DNA of 57,083 nucleotides, from contig NZ_QWLB01000023.1 in assembly GCF_003574355.1 (NCBI RefSeq), forward strand, positions 1 through 57,083. Direction: 5' to 3'. Below, piece after piece: positions 24,077 to 36,449 of the stretch. The notes beneath the pieces are model-generated. The model was given only the letters and a program-made list of their open reading frames with translations. It ran no database searches and had not been told where the DNA came from. A program made the position numbers and the translations under genes. This DNA comes from Meiothermus granaticius NBRC 107808. Lineage in GTDB: Bacteria > Deinococcota > Deinococci > Deinococcales > Thermaceae. Positions within the stretch are counted from its first letter, which is position 1. Every line of letters begins with the position of its first letter.

Positions 24077-26061
24077 CCCCTGGCCTGCTGGGAACCCTTG
24101 CCCTCGCCGCTACGCTGCTGTTCTCGGTGCTTGGGCTGGGGCTTTCGGTACTGGCCGCGCTGCTCAGAGACCGGCGTTACCTCGAGGCCGCTCGCCGCTT
24201 TGCCCCCCTTTCCCTCATCGGGGCCTTGGCCGCGTTTGGAGCGCTGGAGTGGGCCTTGCTGACCAACGATTTCAGCGTGGCCTACGTGGCGGACAACCAT
24301 TCCCTAGAAGACCCCCTTTGGGTCACCCTGGTTACCCCTTGGGCGGCGCTGGCCGGTTCGATTCTGCTCTGGGGCACCCTGCAAACCCTGTACACCTCCT
24401 TGGTCAGTGCCCGGGCTGGGCAGAGCTTGGATGTGTGGCGGGCCCCCATTGCGCTGGCCACCCTCTTCGCCATTCAGGTGTTTTTCTTCGGGGTGATGAG
24501 CCTGGTGGTACACCCTTTTGACCCCGTAGCCAACCCGCCCGCTGATGGGCGTGGTCCCAACCCGCTTTTGCAAAACCACTGGATGATGGCGGTGCATCCG
24601 GTCTTGATGTACCTGGGTTTCGTGGGGCTCAGCGTGCCCTTTGCTTATGCGGTCGCGGCGATGGTGGCCCGGCGCTATCAGAGCTGGATTTTTGAGACCC
24701 GCTGGTGGACGTTGGTGGCTTGGGGGTTTCTCACCGCGGCGATTTTTGCCGGCAAGTGGTGGAGCTATGAAATTTTGGGCTGGGGTGGCTACTGGGCCTG
24801 GGATCCGGTGGAAAACGCCAGCATCATCCCCTGGTTTTTGGCTACGGCCTTTTTGCACACCGCTCAGGTGCAAGAGCGCAAGGGGTTGTTCAAGGGTTGG
24901 AACTTCGCCTTCATCACCCTGGCCTTTGCCGCCACGGTATTTGGCACCTTCCTGACCCGCTCCGGGGTGATCCAATCGGTTCACGCTTTCGCGGATGGGC
25001 CGGTGGGAACGGTATTCCTGGGCTTCTTGTTGCTTACCCTGCTGGTGGGGTTTGGGCTGCTCTCTAAGGTGGGCTCGGAGTTGCGGGAGGCTGGAGAGGT
25101 GCGCTGGGTGAGCCGTGAGGGGGCCTTGCTGGCGGGGGCCTTGTTTTTTGGCACCTTTGCCTTTGTGGTGGTGCTGGGTACCTTGTGGCCGCTGGTGATC
25201 GAGGCGGTTCTGGGGGCGAAGGTCTCGGTGGGGGCGCCCTTCTTCAACCAGGTTTCGGTGCCCCTAGGGGTGTTCATGCTGCTCTTGATGGGGATTGGGC
25301 CGGTGCTGCCCTGGCGCCAAGCCACTTCCGAGGTGGTGCGCAACCTCATCGCGATGGGAAGCGCCTTGGGGGTGGGGGTGCTCATAGGGTTGCTCTTGTC
25401 GCTTACCCCTGGGGTTGCGCTGGCGATCGGATTGTTCGCGTATAACCTGACGGCGGTGGGGCTGATGGTGGGGCAGGGGATACGGGAGCGCTCGAGGGCG
25501 CTGGGGATCTCGAGGTTCCAGGCTTTTTTAGCCCTGGCCGGACAAAACCGGCGGCGCTTTGGCTCGCATCTGGTTCACCTGGGGATTGCCTTGGCGGCCC
25601 TGGCCATCGCGTTTAGCCAGACCTACCGCTTCACCGAACAAAAGACCTTGAACGTCGGCGGGACCTGGCAAACCCACGGCTTGGAGGCCCGCCTGCTTTC
25701 GGTAGGGGTGCGCCAGGAAGGCAACCGCGTGGCGGTGATCGCTCCGCTCGAGGTGCGGGCGCTAAACCGGGACGGTTGGGCCTCGAGCGGGCGCTACGAG
25801 ACCCGGCTCAACTTTTACACCCAGATGGGCGGTCAGCCCATCGCCACCCCGGTGGTCAAATATTCCCCGTACAACGACTACTACTTCGTGCTGGAGGAGT
25901 TTGATCGGGAAAAAGGCAGCTGGGCCACCCTCAAGATCATCGTGACCCCAATGGTGCTTTGGCTGTGGATCGCGGGGGCGATCGTGGTGCTGGGTACGCT
26001 CTACATCTTGTGGCCGGGGACGGTTGGAGCCCCGGCGCGTTCGGCCTTGCCGCAAACCTAA
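24073..26061 (+). CDS. ccmF: Cytochrome c haem lyase subunit CcmF
   Basis: A 662-residue membrane protein with about 14-15 hydrophobic segments. The WWD haem motif appears as GWGGYWAWDPVENASIIPW, with conserved His residues in HPVLMYLG and FLHTAQVQ. CcmF, with CcmH, ligates haem to apocytochrome c CxxCH motifs. A large periplasmic domain precedes the last membrane segment (LWLWIAGAIVVLGTLYILW). The GTG start has GGGAGGGGG just upstream. Confidence 0.95.
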   Translation: MTPGLLGTLALAATLLFSVLGLGLSVLAALLRDRRYLEAARRFAPLSLIGALAAFGALEWALLTNDFSVAYVADNHSLEDPLWVTLVTPWAALAGSILLWGTLQTLYTSLVSARAGQSLDVWRAPIALATLFAIQVFFFGVMSLVVHPFDPVANPPADGRGPNPLLQNHWMMAVHPVLMYLGFVGLSVPFAYAVAAMVARRYQSWIFETRWWTLVAWGFLTAAIFAGKWWSYEILGWGGYWAWDPVENASIIPWFLATAFLHTAQVQERKGLFKGWNFAFITLAFAATVFGTFLTRSGVIQSVHAFADGPVGTVFLGFLLLTLLVGFGLLSKVGSELREAGEVRWVSREGALLAGALFFGTFAFVVVLGTLWPLVIEAVLGAKVSVGAPFFNQVSVPLGVFMLLLMGIGPVLPWRQATSEVVRNLIAMGSALGVGVLIGLLLSLTPGVALAIGLFAYNLTAVGLMVGQGIRERSRALGISRFQAFLALAGQNRRRFGSHLVHLGIALAALAIAFSQTYRFTEQKTLNVGGTWQTHGLEARLLSVGVRQEGNRVAVIAPLEVRALNRDGWASSGRYETRLNFYTQMGGQPIATPVVKYSPYNDYYFVLEEFDREKGSWATLKIIVTPMVLWLWIAGAIVVLGTLYILWPGTVGAPARSALPQT

Positions 26062-26601
26062 ATGAATATGCAGCGTTTCTTGTGGCCTTTGGTGATTGTG
26101 CTGGCGGTGGGCGCCCTATTTTTGTGGGGGCTGCGCCGCTCCAACCCCACCGCACTGCCCTCGGTGCTGGTGGGCAAGCCGGCCCCGGCCTTTACCCTAC
26201 CGGTGCTACCCCCATATCAGGCCGAGTGGGGCCGTGAGCTCGAGCTGTCCGAGTTGGTCGGTAAGAAACCCATCCTGATCAACTTCTGGGCCAGTTGGTG
26301 TATTCCTTGTCAGCAGGAAGGCCCGGTCTTGAGCGCCTTCTGGCAGCAGAACAAGGACAAGATCATGGTGCTGGGCATCAACACCCAGGAGAGAAACCCC
26401 TCGGATGCGCTGAGCTTCATCCAGCAGTACGGCCTGGGGTTCCCCAGCGTGCAAGACAATGGGCGGATGTACATTGAGTACGGTACCTATGGCGTGCCCG
26501 AGACATTTTTAATCGACACCAGCGGCAAGGTGCGGCTGCGCCACGTGGGGCCGGTGAGCCAGGCTGACCTGGCCGCGATGCTCAAGCAGGGGGGCGGATG
26601 A
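26062..26601 (+). CDS. ccmG: Thiol:disulfide interchange protein CcmG (DsbE/ResA type)
   Basis: A 179-residue membrane-anchored periplasmic thioredoxin-like protein: N-terminal signal anchor (LWPLVIVLAVGALFLWGL), then a thioredoxin fold with active site WCIPC (Cys80, Cys83) after NFWAS and the cis-Pro region GVPETF. It reduces apocytochrome c thiols before haem attachment, receiving electrons from CcdA. It starts immediately after the ccmF stop and overlaps ccmH by 4 nt. Confidence 0.92.
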   Translation: MNMQRFLWPLVIVLAVGALFLWGLRRSNPTALPSVLVGKPAPAFTLPVLPPYQAEWGRELELSELVGKKPILINFWASWCIPCQQEGPVLSAFWQQNKDKIMVLGINTQERNPSDALSFIQQYGLGFPSVQDNGRMYIEYGTYGVPETFLIDTSGKVRLRHVGPVSQADLAAMLKQGGG

Positions 26602-27083
26602 GCCTTCGCCGGCCTGCCCTCCTGGGTTGGATGCTGGCCATTGGGTTGCTGGTGGGTCTGGCTTTTGCCCAGAACTCGAGCCCTCCGCCGGATCTCTCGA
26701 GCCGCGTGTATGACATCGCCCGTGAGCTGCGCTGCCCGGTGTGTCAGGGGGAGTCGGCAGCTGAGAGCAACGCCGATATCTCGGTGGAGATGCGCCGAAT
26801 CATCGCGGAGCAACTGGCTCAGGGCAAGAGCGAAGCCCAGATCAAGGCCTATTTCGTCCAACGCTACGGGGACTGGATCCTCTATGATCCGCCCCGGCAT
26901 GGGGCCACGCTGTGGATCTGGCTTTCGCCCCTGCTGGGTCTGGGCCTGCTGGGCTGGGTATTGTGGCGCTACCAGAGCCGTCTTCGGCAGCGGGCCCAGA
27001 TGGCCTCTGCCGAGGTTCCCGAGGAGGAAATCCAGCGCCTCGAGGCCGAGCTGGAAGGCCCAAAGCCAAACACCGATCGTTGA
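26598..27083 (+). CDS. ccmH: Cytochrome c-type biogenesis protein CcmH
   Basis: A 161-residue protein with a signal peptide, the CcmH redox motif LRCPVCQ (Cys46, Cys49), a helical bundle and a C-terminal membrane anchor (LWIWLSPLLGLGLLGWVLW). It lacks the fused CcmI half of the E. coli protein. It overlaps ccmG by 4 nt (ATGA) and presents apocytochrome thiols to CcmF. Confidence 0.92.
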   Translation: MSLRRPALLGWMLAIGLLVGLAFAQNSSPPPDLSSRVYDIARELRCPVCQGESAAESNADISVEMRRIIAEQLAQGKSEAQIKAYFVQRYGDWILYDPPRHGATLWIWLSPLLGLGLLGWVLWRYQSRLRQRAQMASAEVPEEEIQRLEAELEGPKPNTDR

Positions 27084-27099
27084 ATGAGGTTTTCATTTC

Positions 27100-28088
27100 A
27101 TGACCATCGCTTACATCCTTCTTGGCGTGCTGGTTTTACTGGGCTTAGGCTATGGGCTACGGCCTTTCTGGGCCACCCCGATGCCGTTTCCGGAGAGCCC
27201 GCGCCCCTACGAACTGCAGGCCGAGATCGAGGTGCTCAAGGCCCAGGCCAAGGAGGCCGAAGGGCAGGAGCGCAAGCGGTTGTTGGCCCAGGCGGTGCGC
27301 CTCGAGCGTGAGCTGGCTGAGCTGGGCTCCCAAACCCCCTCGCTGCGCCGCCTGAGCCCGGGGGTGATCAGCGTGGTGGTGCTGGGTTTGGTGGTGCTGG
27401 GGGTGGGGCTGTGGCGCAGCACAGTGCCGCGCTTGCCTGGAGAGACCCTCATCACCAGCCGCAACGAGGCCCGCGAGTTGGCGGACCTCGAGGCCACCGC
27501 CAAACGCACCGGAAAGGCCGCGGACTGGCTGGCCTATGCCAACCGAGCCTATGACCTGCGGGACTTCGAGCGGGCGGTGCCGGCCTACATCAAAGCTGCC
27601 GAGCTTGACCCTAAAAACCCGGTGGTGCTGCGCCGCCTGGGCATTCTGCTGTTCATGGGGGGGCGTACCGCGCAGGCCATCCCAATCTTGGAGATCGCCA
27701 CCAAAGCCCAACCCAATGAACCTGAGGGCTGGCTTTTCTTGGGCAACGCCTACTTCCAAAGCGCCAAGCCCCAAGAGGCCATCCGGGCTTGGGAGGGCTA
27801 CTTAAAGGCTGGGGGCCAGGCCAAAGAGCGGGTGCAGGGCCTCATTGACACCGCTAGGGCCCAGCTGAACGCTGCGGCCTCGCCGGGGCAACAGGTCTAC
27901 TTGCAAAACTGTGCTGCCTGCCACGGGGCCCAGGCCCAGGGGGGGATTGGGCCGGCCCTCAAGGGAAATCCCGTGCTCAAGGTGCCCGAAGCCGTGCGCG
28001 AAATTGTGACCAAGGGGCGGGGGCAGATGCCGGCGGTGCCGCTCGGCCCGCAGGAGTTGCAGGCCTTGTTGGAGTACTTGAAGGGGTT

Positions 28089-28092
<4 letters not shown>
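27100..28092 (+). CDS. CcmI-like TPR protein fused to a cytochrome c domain
   Basis: A 330-residue protein with two N-terminal membrane helices (about 4-22 and 87-105) separated by a charged coiled segment, the CcmI layout; then TPR-type repeats (about 150-240, for example WLAYANRAYDLRDFERAVPAYIKAAELDP). Unusually, it ends in a class I cytochrome c domain: CAACH at 271-275 for covalent haem and Met310 (GRGQMP) as the likely axial ligand. CcmI normally holds apocytochromes for CcmF/H; here the chaperone would itself be a substrate. It overlaps the Rieske gene by 4 nt. Confidence 0.85.
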
Positions 28093-31834
<3,742 letters not shown>

Positions 31835-31843
31835 GGGGACTCC

Positions 31844-31849
31844 TATTAT
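31844..31849 (+). promoter_or_regulatory. -10 box of leaderless promoter
   Basis: TATTAT ends 7 nt before the ATG of the CPBP protease gene. Confidence 0.5.
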
Positions 31850-31856
31850 TGCGGGG

Positions 31857-32624
31857 ATGCGCCTCAACCTGCCCGAAAGGTCCCTCCTCCACCTGGCCCT
31901 GCTGTGGGCTGTGCTGGGTGCCTTGGCGACTGTGGCAGTGCTGCCCTATACCCTGGCCCTTTATCCCGCTCGAGCCGCCCAGCTTCCACCCCTGGGCATT
32001 CTGGTTCTGGCCTCTGTAGCCCAGAGCTTTGTGCTGTTGCTGGGGCTTTCCTGGCTTGGGTTGCGCCTGGGTAGGCCCCTGGGGCTGGACTCCCCTTTGG
32101 TCCGGGCCTGGCTCGAGCGGCAACCGCCTTCACAGCCCCCCTCTACGCTGGTTCGTGCCGGGGTGGCGGGACTGATGATTGGCGGGGGATTGTTGCTGTT
32201 GGATCGCCTATTCGCCCCATTGCTGCCCCCTTTGGCCGGGCTCACGCTGCCCACAGTGGCCTTATGGAAGCGCTTGCTGGCCTCAGGGTATGGGGGTATT
32301 ACCGAAGAGCTGTTGCTGCGCCTGTTCCTGATGACCCTCCTGGCCTGGCTGTTGAGGCGGAGCTTTGTTCGTCGCCAGGACTTGACGCCGCCTTGGGTGT
32401 TCTGGGCGGCCATCCTGCTGGCCGCGCTGCTATTTGGGGCCGCTCACCTGCCCGCGGCTTCTACCCTTTGGCCGCTCACCGCTGGGGTGGTAGTGCGCAC
32501 CTTAGCCCTTAATGCGCTCGCTGGGGTGGGCTTCGGTTACCTCTACTGGAAGAGGGGCCTCGAGCACGCCATGCTGGCCCACTTTTGCGCCGACCTCGTG
32601 CTGCATGGAGTGGGCGGCAGTTGA
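31857..32624 (+). CDS. CPBP (CAAX/Abi) family intramembrane metalloprotease
   Basis: A 255-residue membrane protein with seven or so hydrophobic helices. The CPBP motifs are EE(x3)R in TEELLLRLF, a helix containing GAAH, and the C-terminal HFCADLVLH. These Glu and His residues form the active site in Rce1-type proteases. The family includes bacteriocin-immunity and protein-quality-control members; the role here is unknown. It sits behind dnaG with its own probable promoter. Confidence 0.85.
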   Translation: MRLNLPERSLLHLALLWAVLGALATVAVLPYTLALYPARAAQLPPLGILVLASVAQSFVLLLGLSWLGLRLGRPLGLDSPLVRAWLERQPPSQPPSTLVRAGVAGLMIGGGLLLLDRLFAPLLPPLAGLTLPTVALWKRLLASGYGGITEELLLRLFLMTLLAWLLRRSFVRRQDLTPPWVFWAAILLAALLFGAAHLPAASTLWPLTAGVVVRTLALNALAGVGFGYLYWKRGLEHAMLAHFCADLVLHGVGGS

Positions 32625-32631
32625 GCTGAGC

Positions 32632-33210
32632 CTACTTGAGCCCAAGCTGAGCCAGAAAGGCCAGCAGGGTCTCGCGTTGGCGGTAGGACTCCTTGAACTG
32701 CCCCTGCACCGGATATCCGCGGGCCTGCAACCCCAGCCGCTCAGCGAAGATCAGCGCCCGAGGTAGATGGGGTTCATCGGTGACGATCAGGATGGGGTGC
32801 TTTCCCACTACCGAAAGCAGGTTCTCGAGGTTCTCCCAGGTGTTCCGGCTGCGGCTTTCGCAGTAGAGCGCCGACCTCGGTACCCCCCGCTCCATCAGAT
32901 AACGGCAGCCTACCTGGCCTTCGCTGTAGGCATCGCCGGGAGAGCGCCCACCGGTGGTGGCAATGCGCCGGGCCTTGCCCTCACGATATAGCCGTAAGGC
33001 CGCCTCGAGCCGGTTCTTGAGGATGGGTGAGGGGTGACCGTTGTACTGCGCCGCCCCCAAAACCACGATCCACTCCGCTTTGAGCGGTCCAGACTGGGCT
33101 TTGGCCTGCGAAAGGGCCAGGGGCTGCAGGTGCTCCAAGGCGCGGCTCACTGTCCCCGGAAAGGCCAAAAGCAGCGCCCCAAAGATAAACATTGCCACAA
33201 GCCAGCGCAT
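32632..33210 (-). CDS. DUF218 (YdcF/SanA-like) protein
   Basis: A 192-residue protein with an N-terminal membrane helix (WLVAMFIFGALLLAF) and a DUF218 domain: WIVVLGAAQYNGHPSPILKNRL, TTGGRSPGDAYSEGQ, and ESRSRNTWENLEN. Members such as SanA and ElyC affect envelope integrity in E. coli. The start is ATG 33210; upstream sequence in this frame belongs to the HAD gene. It follows the HAD gene by 13 nt and is probably co-transcribed. Confidence 0.85.
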   Translation of the reverse strand: MRWLVAMFIFGALLLAFPGTVSRALEHLQPLALSQAKAQSGPLKAEWIVVLGAAQYNGHPSPILKNRLEAALRLYREGKARRIATTGGRSPGDAYSEGQVGCRYLMERGVPRSALYCESRSRNTWENLENLLSVVGKHPILIVTDEPHLPRALIFAERLGLQARGYPVQGQFKESYRQRETLLAFLAQLGLK

Positions 33211-33223
33211 GACCCGCTTCAGT

Positions 33224-33844
33224 CTACACCGCCAGGTAGGGGCGCAGCGCCTGCAACAGCTCAGCGGGATGCGCGTGGCGGGGCACAAAGTTCGTGTTGT
33301 CCGGGGTGGCGAGGAACACCGCGTGGACCCCGGCGGCTCGAGCCGCGCTGAGGTCGGCCAGGGAATCCCCGACGTAGACAGCTTGTTGGGGCGAGAGGCC
33401 GAAGTGCGCCAAGGCCCGTAGGATGAGGTCGGGGGCGGGTTTGGGCCGGGCATCCTCGCGGGTGAGAATCAGGGGAAACCATAGGCGGTGGCGCCGAAGC
33501 ACCACCTCCACCGAGTCGCGGTGGTTGTTGGTGAGGAGGGCCAGATGCAGGTTTTGGCGCCTCAGTTCGCCCAGCAGCTCGAGGATGCCCTCACGCAGCT
33601 CAGAGGTGGCGGAGAGTTCGCGCTCTAGAGCCTGAAACTCCTCGAGAATGGCCCGTTGCTCCCTTGGCGGGCGGGCCTGGATCCCCTCGATGACCAGTTG
33701 GTCTAACGGCAGGCCGTGCTTGGCCTTGAAAAGAGGGAGTGGGTGGGGGTGTCGGGGTTGAAGCAGGGTGTCGTCCATATCGAAGAACACCCCGCGCAGA
33801 GAGGCGGGCCTGGGCGTGTGAGCTGGATCAAGGTGGGCTGACAC
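33224..33844 (-). CDS. HAD-superfamily phosphatase
   Basis: A 206-residue HAD hydrolase of subfamily I with a helical cap. Motif I is FFDMDDTLL (nucleophile Asp, general acid Asp), motif II LLTNN, motif III the Lys in RPKPAPD (read as ARPKPAPDL), and motif IV VYVGDSLADLSAA. Substrate unknown; relatives act on phosphoglycolate or sugar phosphates. The GTG start lies 7 nt after a reverse-strand TATAGC box (33857-33852) that overlaps the hflX promoter. Confidence 0.85.
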   Translation of the reverse strand: MSAHLDPAHTPRPASLRGVFFDMDDTLLQPRHPHPLPLFKAKHGLPLDQLVIEGIQARPPREQRAILEEFQALERELSATSELREGILELLGELRRQNLHLALLTNNHRDSVEVVLRRHRLWFPLILTREDARPKPAPDLILRALAHFGLSPQQAVYVGDSLADLSAARAAGVHAVFLATPDNTNFVPRHAHPAELLQALRPYLAV

Positions 33845-33853
33845 AGTGAATGC

Positions 33854-33859
33854 TATACT
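33854..33859 (+). promoter_or_regulatory. -10 box of the hflX leader
   Basis: TATACT on the forward strand overlaps the reverse-strand TATAGC box of the HAD gene, so the two divergent promoters share bases. The resulting hflX transcript would have a leader of about 85 nt, in contrast to the many leaderless genes here. Confidence 0.5.
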
Positions 33860-33869
33860 AACCCTCGAG

Positions 33870-33950
33870 TTGAGACTTCGACACGCCCTCCAGACCGTGA
33901 ACCCAGCGGTGGAGGGCGTGTGTGCTTTGTCCGACTCGGTGATCGCTTAG
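33870..33950 (+). CDS. Possible 26-codon upstream ORF in the hflX leader
   Basis: A TTG 10 nt after the TATACT box opens a 26-codon frame (MRLRHALQTVNPAVEGVCAL, then SDSVIA) whose TAG shares its G with the GTG start of hflX (TAGTG). An in-frame GTG at 33897 is an alternative start. The frame spans a perfect 12-bp hairpin. Translation of this ORF could melt the hairpin and couple to hflX. The start is uncertain and no ribosome-binding site is visible. Confidence 0.4.
   Translation: MRLRHALQTVNPAVEGVCALSDSVIA
33881..33921 (+). promoter_or_regulatory. 12-bp stem-loop in the hflX leader
   Basis: ACACGCCCTCCA (33881-33892), a 17-nt loop and TGGAGGGCGTGT (33910-33921) form a perfect stem. The 3' arm contains the only GGAGG-like sequence upstream of hflX, so the stem could hide a ribosome-binding site. 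No T run follows, so it is not a standard terminator. Confidence 0.65.
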
Positions 33951-35638
33951 TGGAGACCATTTTTGGACGTACCCAGGGGCTTAAGCCCAGCGAAAAAAAG
34001 CGTCTGGTCAACCTGTACAACCGCCGTGTGGGAGCCAACCGCGTGCTGACCTTAGAGCTGGCCCGCACCCTGGCGGGGTTGTCGGGAGAACTGGGGAAGC
34101 CCATTGCCCTGCTTTTGGACCGGGCGGGTCGGGTGTTGCGGGTGGCGATAGGGGATGCCAAGGAGGTTCCCGTGCCCCAGAGCGCGCTGGTCCAGACCCG
34201 GCTCTCGGGATACCGCCTGCTGCACACCCACCTGGGGGCTGGGGGGCTTTCACGCTCGGACCTCTCGGTATTGTTCCTGAACCGCTTGGATGCGCTGGCG
34301 GCCCTCGAGGTCGAGGATGGGCACCCGGGCCAGCTGCATCTGGCGCTGTTGTCTCCTCCCAAGGCCGATGAGGAGGACTGGCAGATCCTCCCGTCCAAAT
34401 CCTATCTGGACTACCTCGACTGGGATGTCTCGGCGGCAGTCTCGGCCCTAGAGGAAGAGCTCTCGAGACAGGCCAAGGTTTTGGATGTCAAGGACGGCTC
34501 CGGGGAACGCGCGGTGCTGGTGGGGATAGATCAGGGTGAGGGCCCCCAAGCCGAGATGGACCTGGCTGAGCTCAGCGAGCTGGCCCGGACGGCGGGGGCG
34601 GTGGTCGCCCACCGGGAACTGGTGTTCCGGCCTACGCTGGACAACCGCTATGCCGTGGGACGGGGCAAGGTCGAGGAGATTTTGAGCCAGGCCTATCACC
34701 AGAATGCCGGCACGCTGATCTTCGGCATTGAACTGACCCCGGCCCAGGCCCGTGAGCTCGAGGCGGTGACCGGGCTCAAGGTGCTGGATCGTACCCAGCT
34801 CATTCTGGATATCTTTGCCCAGCATGCCCGTACCCCTGAGGCCAAGGTTCAAGTTGAGCTGGCCCAGCTCAAGTACCTGTTGCCCCGCTTGGTGGGGCAG
34901 GGCAAGGAACTGTCCCGATTGGGCGGTGGGATCGGCACCCGGGGGCCGGGGGAGACCAAGCTCGAGCAAGACCGTCGCCGCCTGCAAGACCGCATCGCTG
35001 AGCTGACCCGAAAGCTCTCCGGGATCGCCGCTCGCCGCTTTGAGGCCCGGCGGCAGCGGGAAAGAACCGGGGTTCCAACGGTGGGTGTGGTAGGGTATAC
35101 CAATGCCGGTAAGACCACCTTAATGCAGGCCCTGGCCAAGGCCGGCGACCCAGGCGAGAATAAGCTTTTTGCAACCTTGCGCCCGCTGACTCGGCGGGGG
35201 TTTCTGGGCGAGATTGGCGAGGTGCTCTACACCGACACGGTGGGATTCATCCGCCACATGCCAGACGAGCTGATCGAGGCGTTCCGTTCGACCCTGGAAG
35301 AGCTGCGCCATGCCGATGTTCTGCTGCATGTGCTGGACGCCTCGCAGGAGGGGGCGCTCGAGCGCCATGCCGTGGTTGAGGGGCTGCTGGGGGAACTGGG
35401 GGTGGAGGTGCCCCGCATTTTGGTGCTCTCCAAAGCGGATCGGGCCGGGGGGTACGACCTCGAGTTCGTGCGGGAACGCTTGGGAGGGATCGCGGTTTCC
35501 GCCCTGAAGGGAGAGGGGTTGCCTGAGCTTAAAGCGGCCCTGGCGGAGGCCTTGTTGGCCCAAGGGATCAAACCCGCGCCCTGGACTGCCTATGTGCATC
35601 CAGGGCCCGTATCCAGCTATACCGCCTCGGGAGACTAG
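33950..35638 (+). CDS. hflX: Ribosome-associated GTPase HflX
   Basis: A 562-residue protein: a long N-terminal region, the HflX N-domain with GGGIGTRGPGETKLEQDRR and a helical linker, then the G domain (G1 GYTNAGKTT, G3 DTVGF, G4 SKAD). HflX splits stalled 70S ribosomes after heat shock or antibiotic exposure. GTG 33950 gives the opening METIFGRTQGLKPSEKK; a GTG at 33920 would add ten residues encoded within the hairpin. The protein is longer at the N-terminus than E. coli HflX. Confidence 0.92.
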   Translation: METIFGRTQGLKPSEKKRLVNLYNRRVGANRVLTLELARTLAGLSGELGKPIALLLDRAGRVLRVAIGDAKEVPVPQSALVQTRLSGYRLLHTHLGAGGLSRSDLSVLFLNRLDALAALEVEDGHPGQLHLALLSPPKADEEDWQILPSKSYLDYLDWDVSAAVSALEEELSRQAKVLDVKDGSGERAVLVGIDQGEGPQAEMDLAELSELARTAGAVVAHRELVFRPTLDNRYAVGRGKVEEILSQAYHQNAGTLIFGIELTPAQARELEAVTGLKVLDRTQLILDIFAQHARTPEAKVQVELAQLKYLLPRLVGQGKELSRLGGGIGTRGPGETKLEQDRRRLQDRIAELTRKLSGIAARRFEARRQRERTGVPTVGVVGYTNAGKTTLMQALAKAGDPGENKLFATLRPLTRRGFLGEIGEVLYTDTVGFIRHMPDELIEAFRSTLEELRHADVLLHVLDASQEGALERHAVVEGLLGELGVEVPRILVLSKADRAGGYDLEFVRERLGGIAVSALKGEGLPELKAALAEALLAQGIKPAPWTAYVHPGPVSSYTASGD

Positions 35639-35691
35639 GCCCAGCCGATCAGGGTATGGTCAAAAACCCCTGTGCTGCAGGGGGGCTCGCG

Positions 35692-35697
35692 TAGAAT
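35692..35697 (+). promoter_or_regulatory. -10 box of leaderless promoter
   Basis: TAGAAT ends 7 nt before GTG 35705 of the GGDEF-like gene. Confidence 0.55.
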
Positions 35698-35704
35698 GGG
35701 GCCC

Positions 35705-36370
35705 GTGAACCCTGAGAAACTGCGCGACGAAGACCTGCGGTTAGCCCAGCTGCTCGAGCAGGCCCTGAGCCAAGCCCAAACCCATGGAGGGCCGGTTTCC
35801 CTCCTGGAGGAGGCCCTGCGCCTTGCCCAAGAACGCAACCTGCTGTTGCTCAAATCCCGCAGCACCCTACTGGATGAGGTCACACCGGGGGAATTGGACG
35901 AGCTGACCCATCTGCCCAATGCCAAGGCGTTCAGCACTGCGCTCGAGCGGGCTCTGGCAGAGGAGGGGGACTTCTCGGTGGTCTTCTTCTCCATAGACCA
36001 GTTTGATCAGCTCTCGAACCTGTTTTCAGCGGCTTTAGCCGATGAGGTGGTGCTGCGGGTAGCCGGGCTGGTGACCCGGGCTTTGCGGCGGGGGGATGTG
36101 GCCGGTCGGCTGGAGGATGGGTCCTTTGGCCTCATCCTACGGGGAGCTACGGGCGACCGGGCCTTTGGGGTATGCGAGCGATTGCGGATGGCGGTGTTCA
36201 AGCAGGACTGGAACACCCTCCATCCCGGCCTCAAGGTCACCCTCAGCCTGGGACATACCGGTCGGAGTGGGCATCGCTCGGCCTCAGAGGTACTGGCTCG
36301 AGCCCGGCTGCTTCAGGCTGAAGCCTCGAGCTCCGGCCAGAACCAGACCTTTCCGGGATCGTACTACTAA
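35705..36370 (+). CDS. Degenerate GGDEF domain protein
   Basis: A 221-residue protein with an N-terminal helical segment (about 1-60) and a GGDEF-like domain (DELTHLPNAKAFSTAL ... VVFFSIDQFDQLS ... GRLEDGSFGLIL). The catalytic GG(D/E)EF signature reads EDGSF at 137-141, so diguanylate cyclase activity is unlikely; such domains may act as GTP or c-di-GMP sensors or scaffolds. The GTG start follows a TAGAAT box by 7 nt; a longer in-frame start at 35672 would include the promoter. Confidence 0.8.
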   Translation: MNPEKLRDEDLRLAQLLEQALSQAQTHGGPVSLLEEALRLAQERNLLLLKSRSTLLDEVTPGELDELTHLPNAKAFSTALERALAEEGDFSVVFFSIDQFDQLSNLFSAALADEVVLRVAGLVTRALRRGDVAGRLEDGSFGLILRGATGDRAFGVCERLRMAVFKQDWNTLHPGLKVTLSLGHTGRSGHRSASEVLARARLLQAEASSSGQNQTFPGSYY

Positions 36371-36437
36371 AAGCGCAGGCTTCACCGGCTGGGGCTGAGC
36401 TGTCCTGCCGCTAATTGGCCAAACTGGGTTTAGCTCA

Positions 36438-36443
36438 TACAAT
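36438..36443 (+). promoter_or_regulatory. -10 box of leaderless promoter
   Basis: TACAAT ends 6 nt before GTG 36450 of the EamA transporter gene. Confidence 0.6.
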
Positions 36444-36449
36444 CCCTGA

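Noticed and set aside
33881-33921. hflX leader stem as a classical terminator
   Set aside because: No run of T follows either arm; it fits a translational control structure better.
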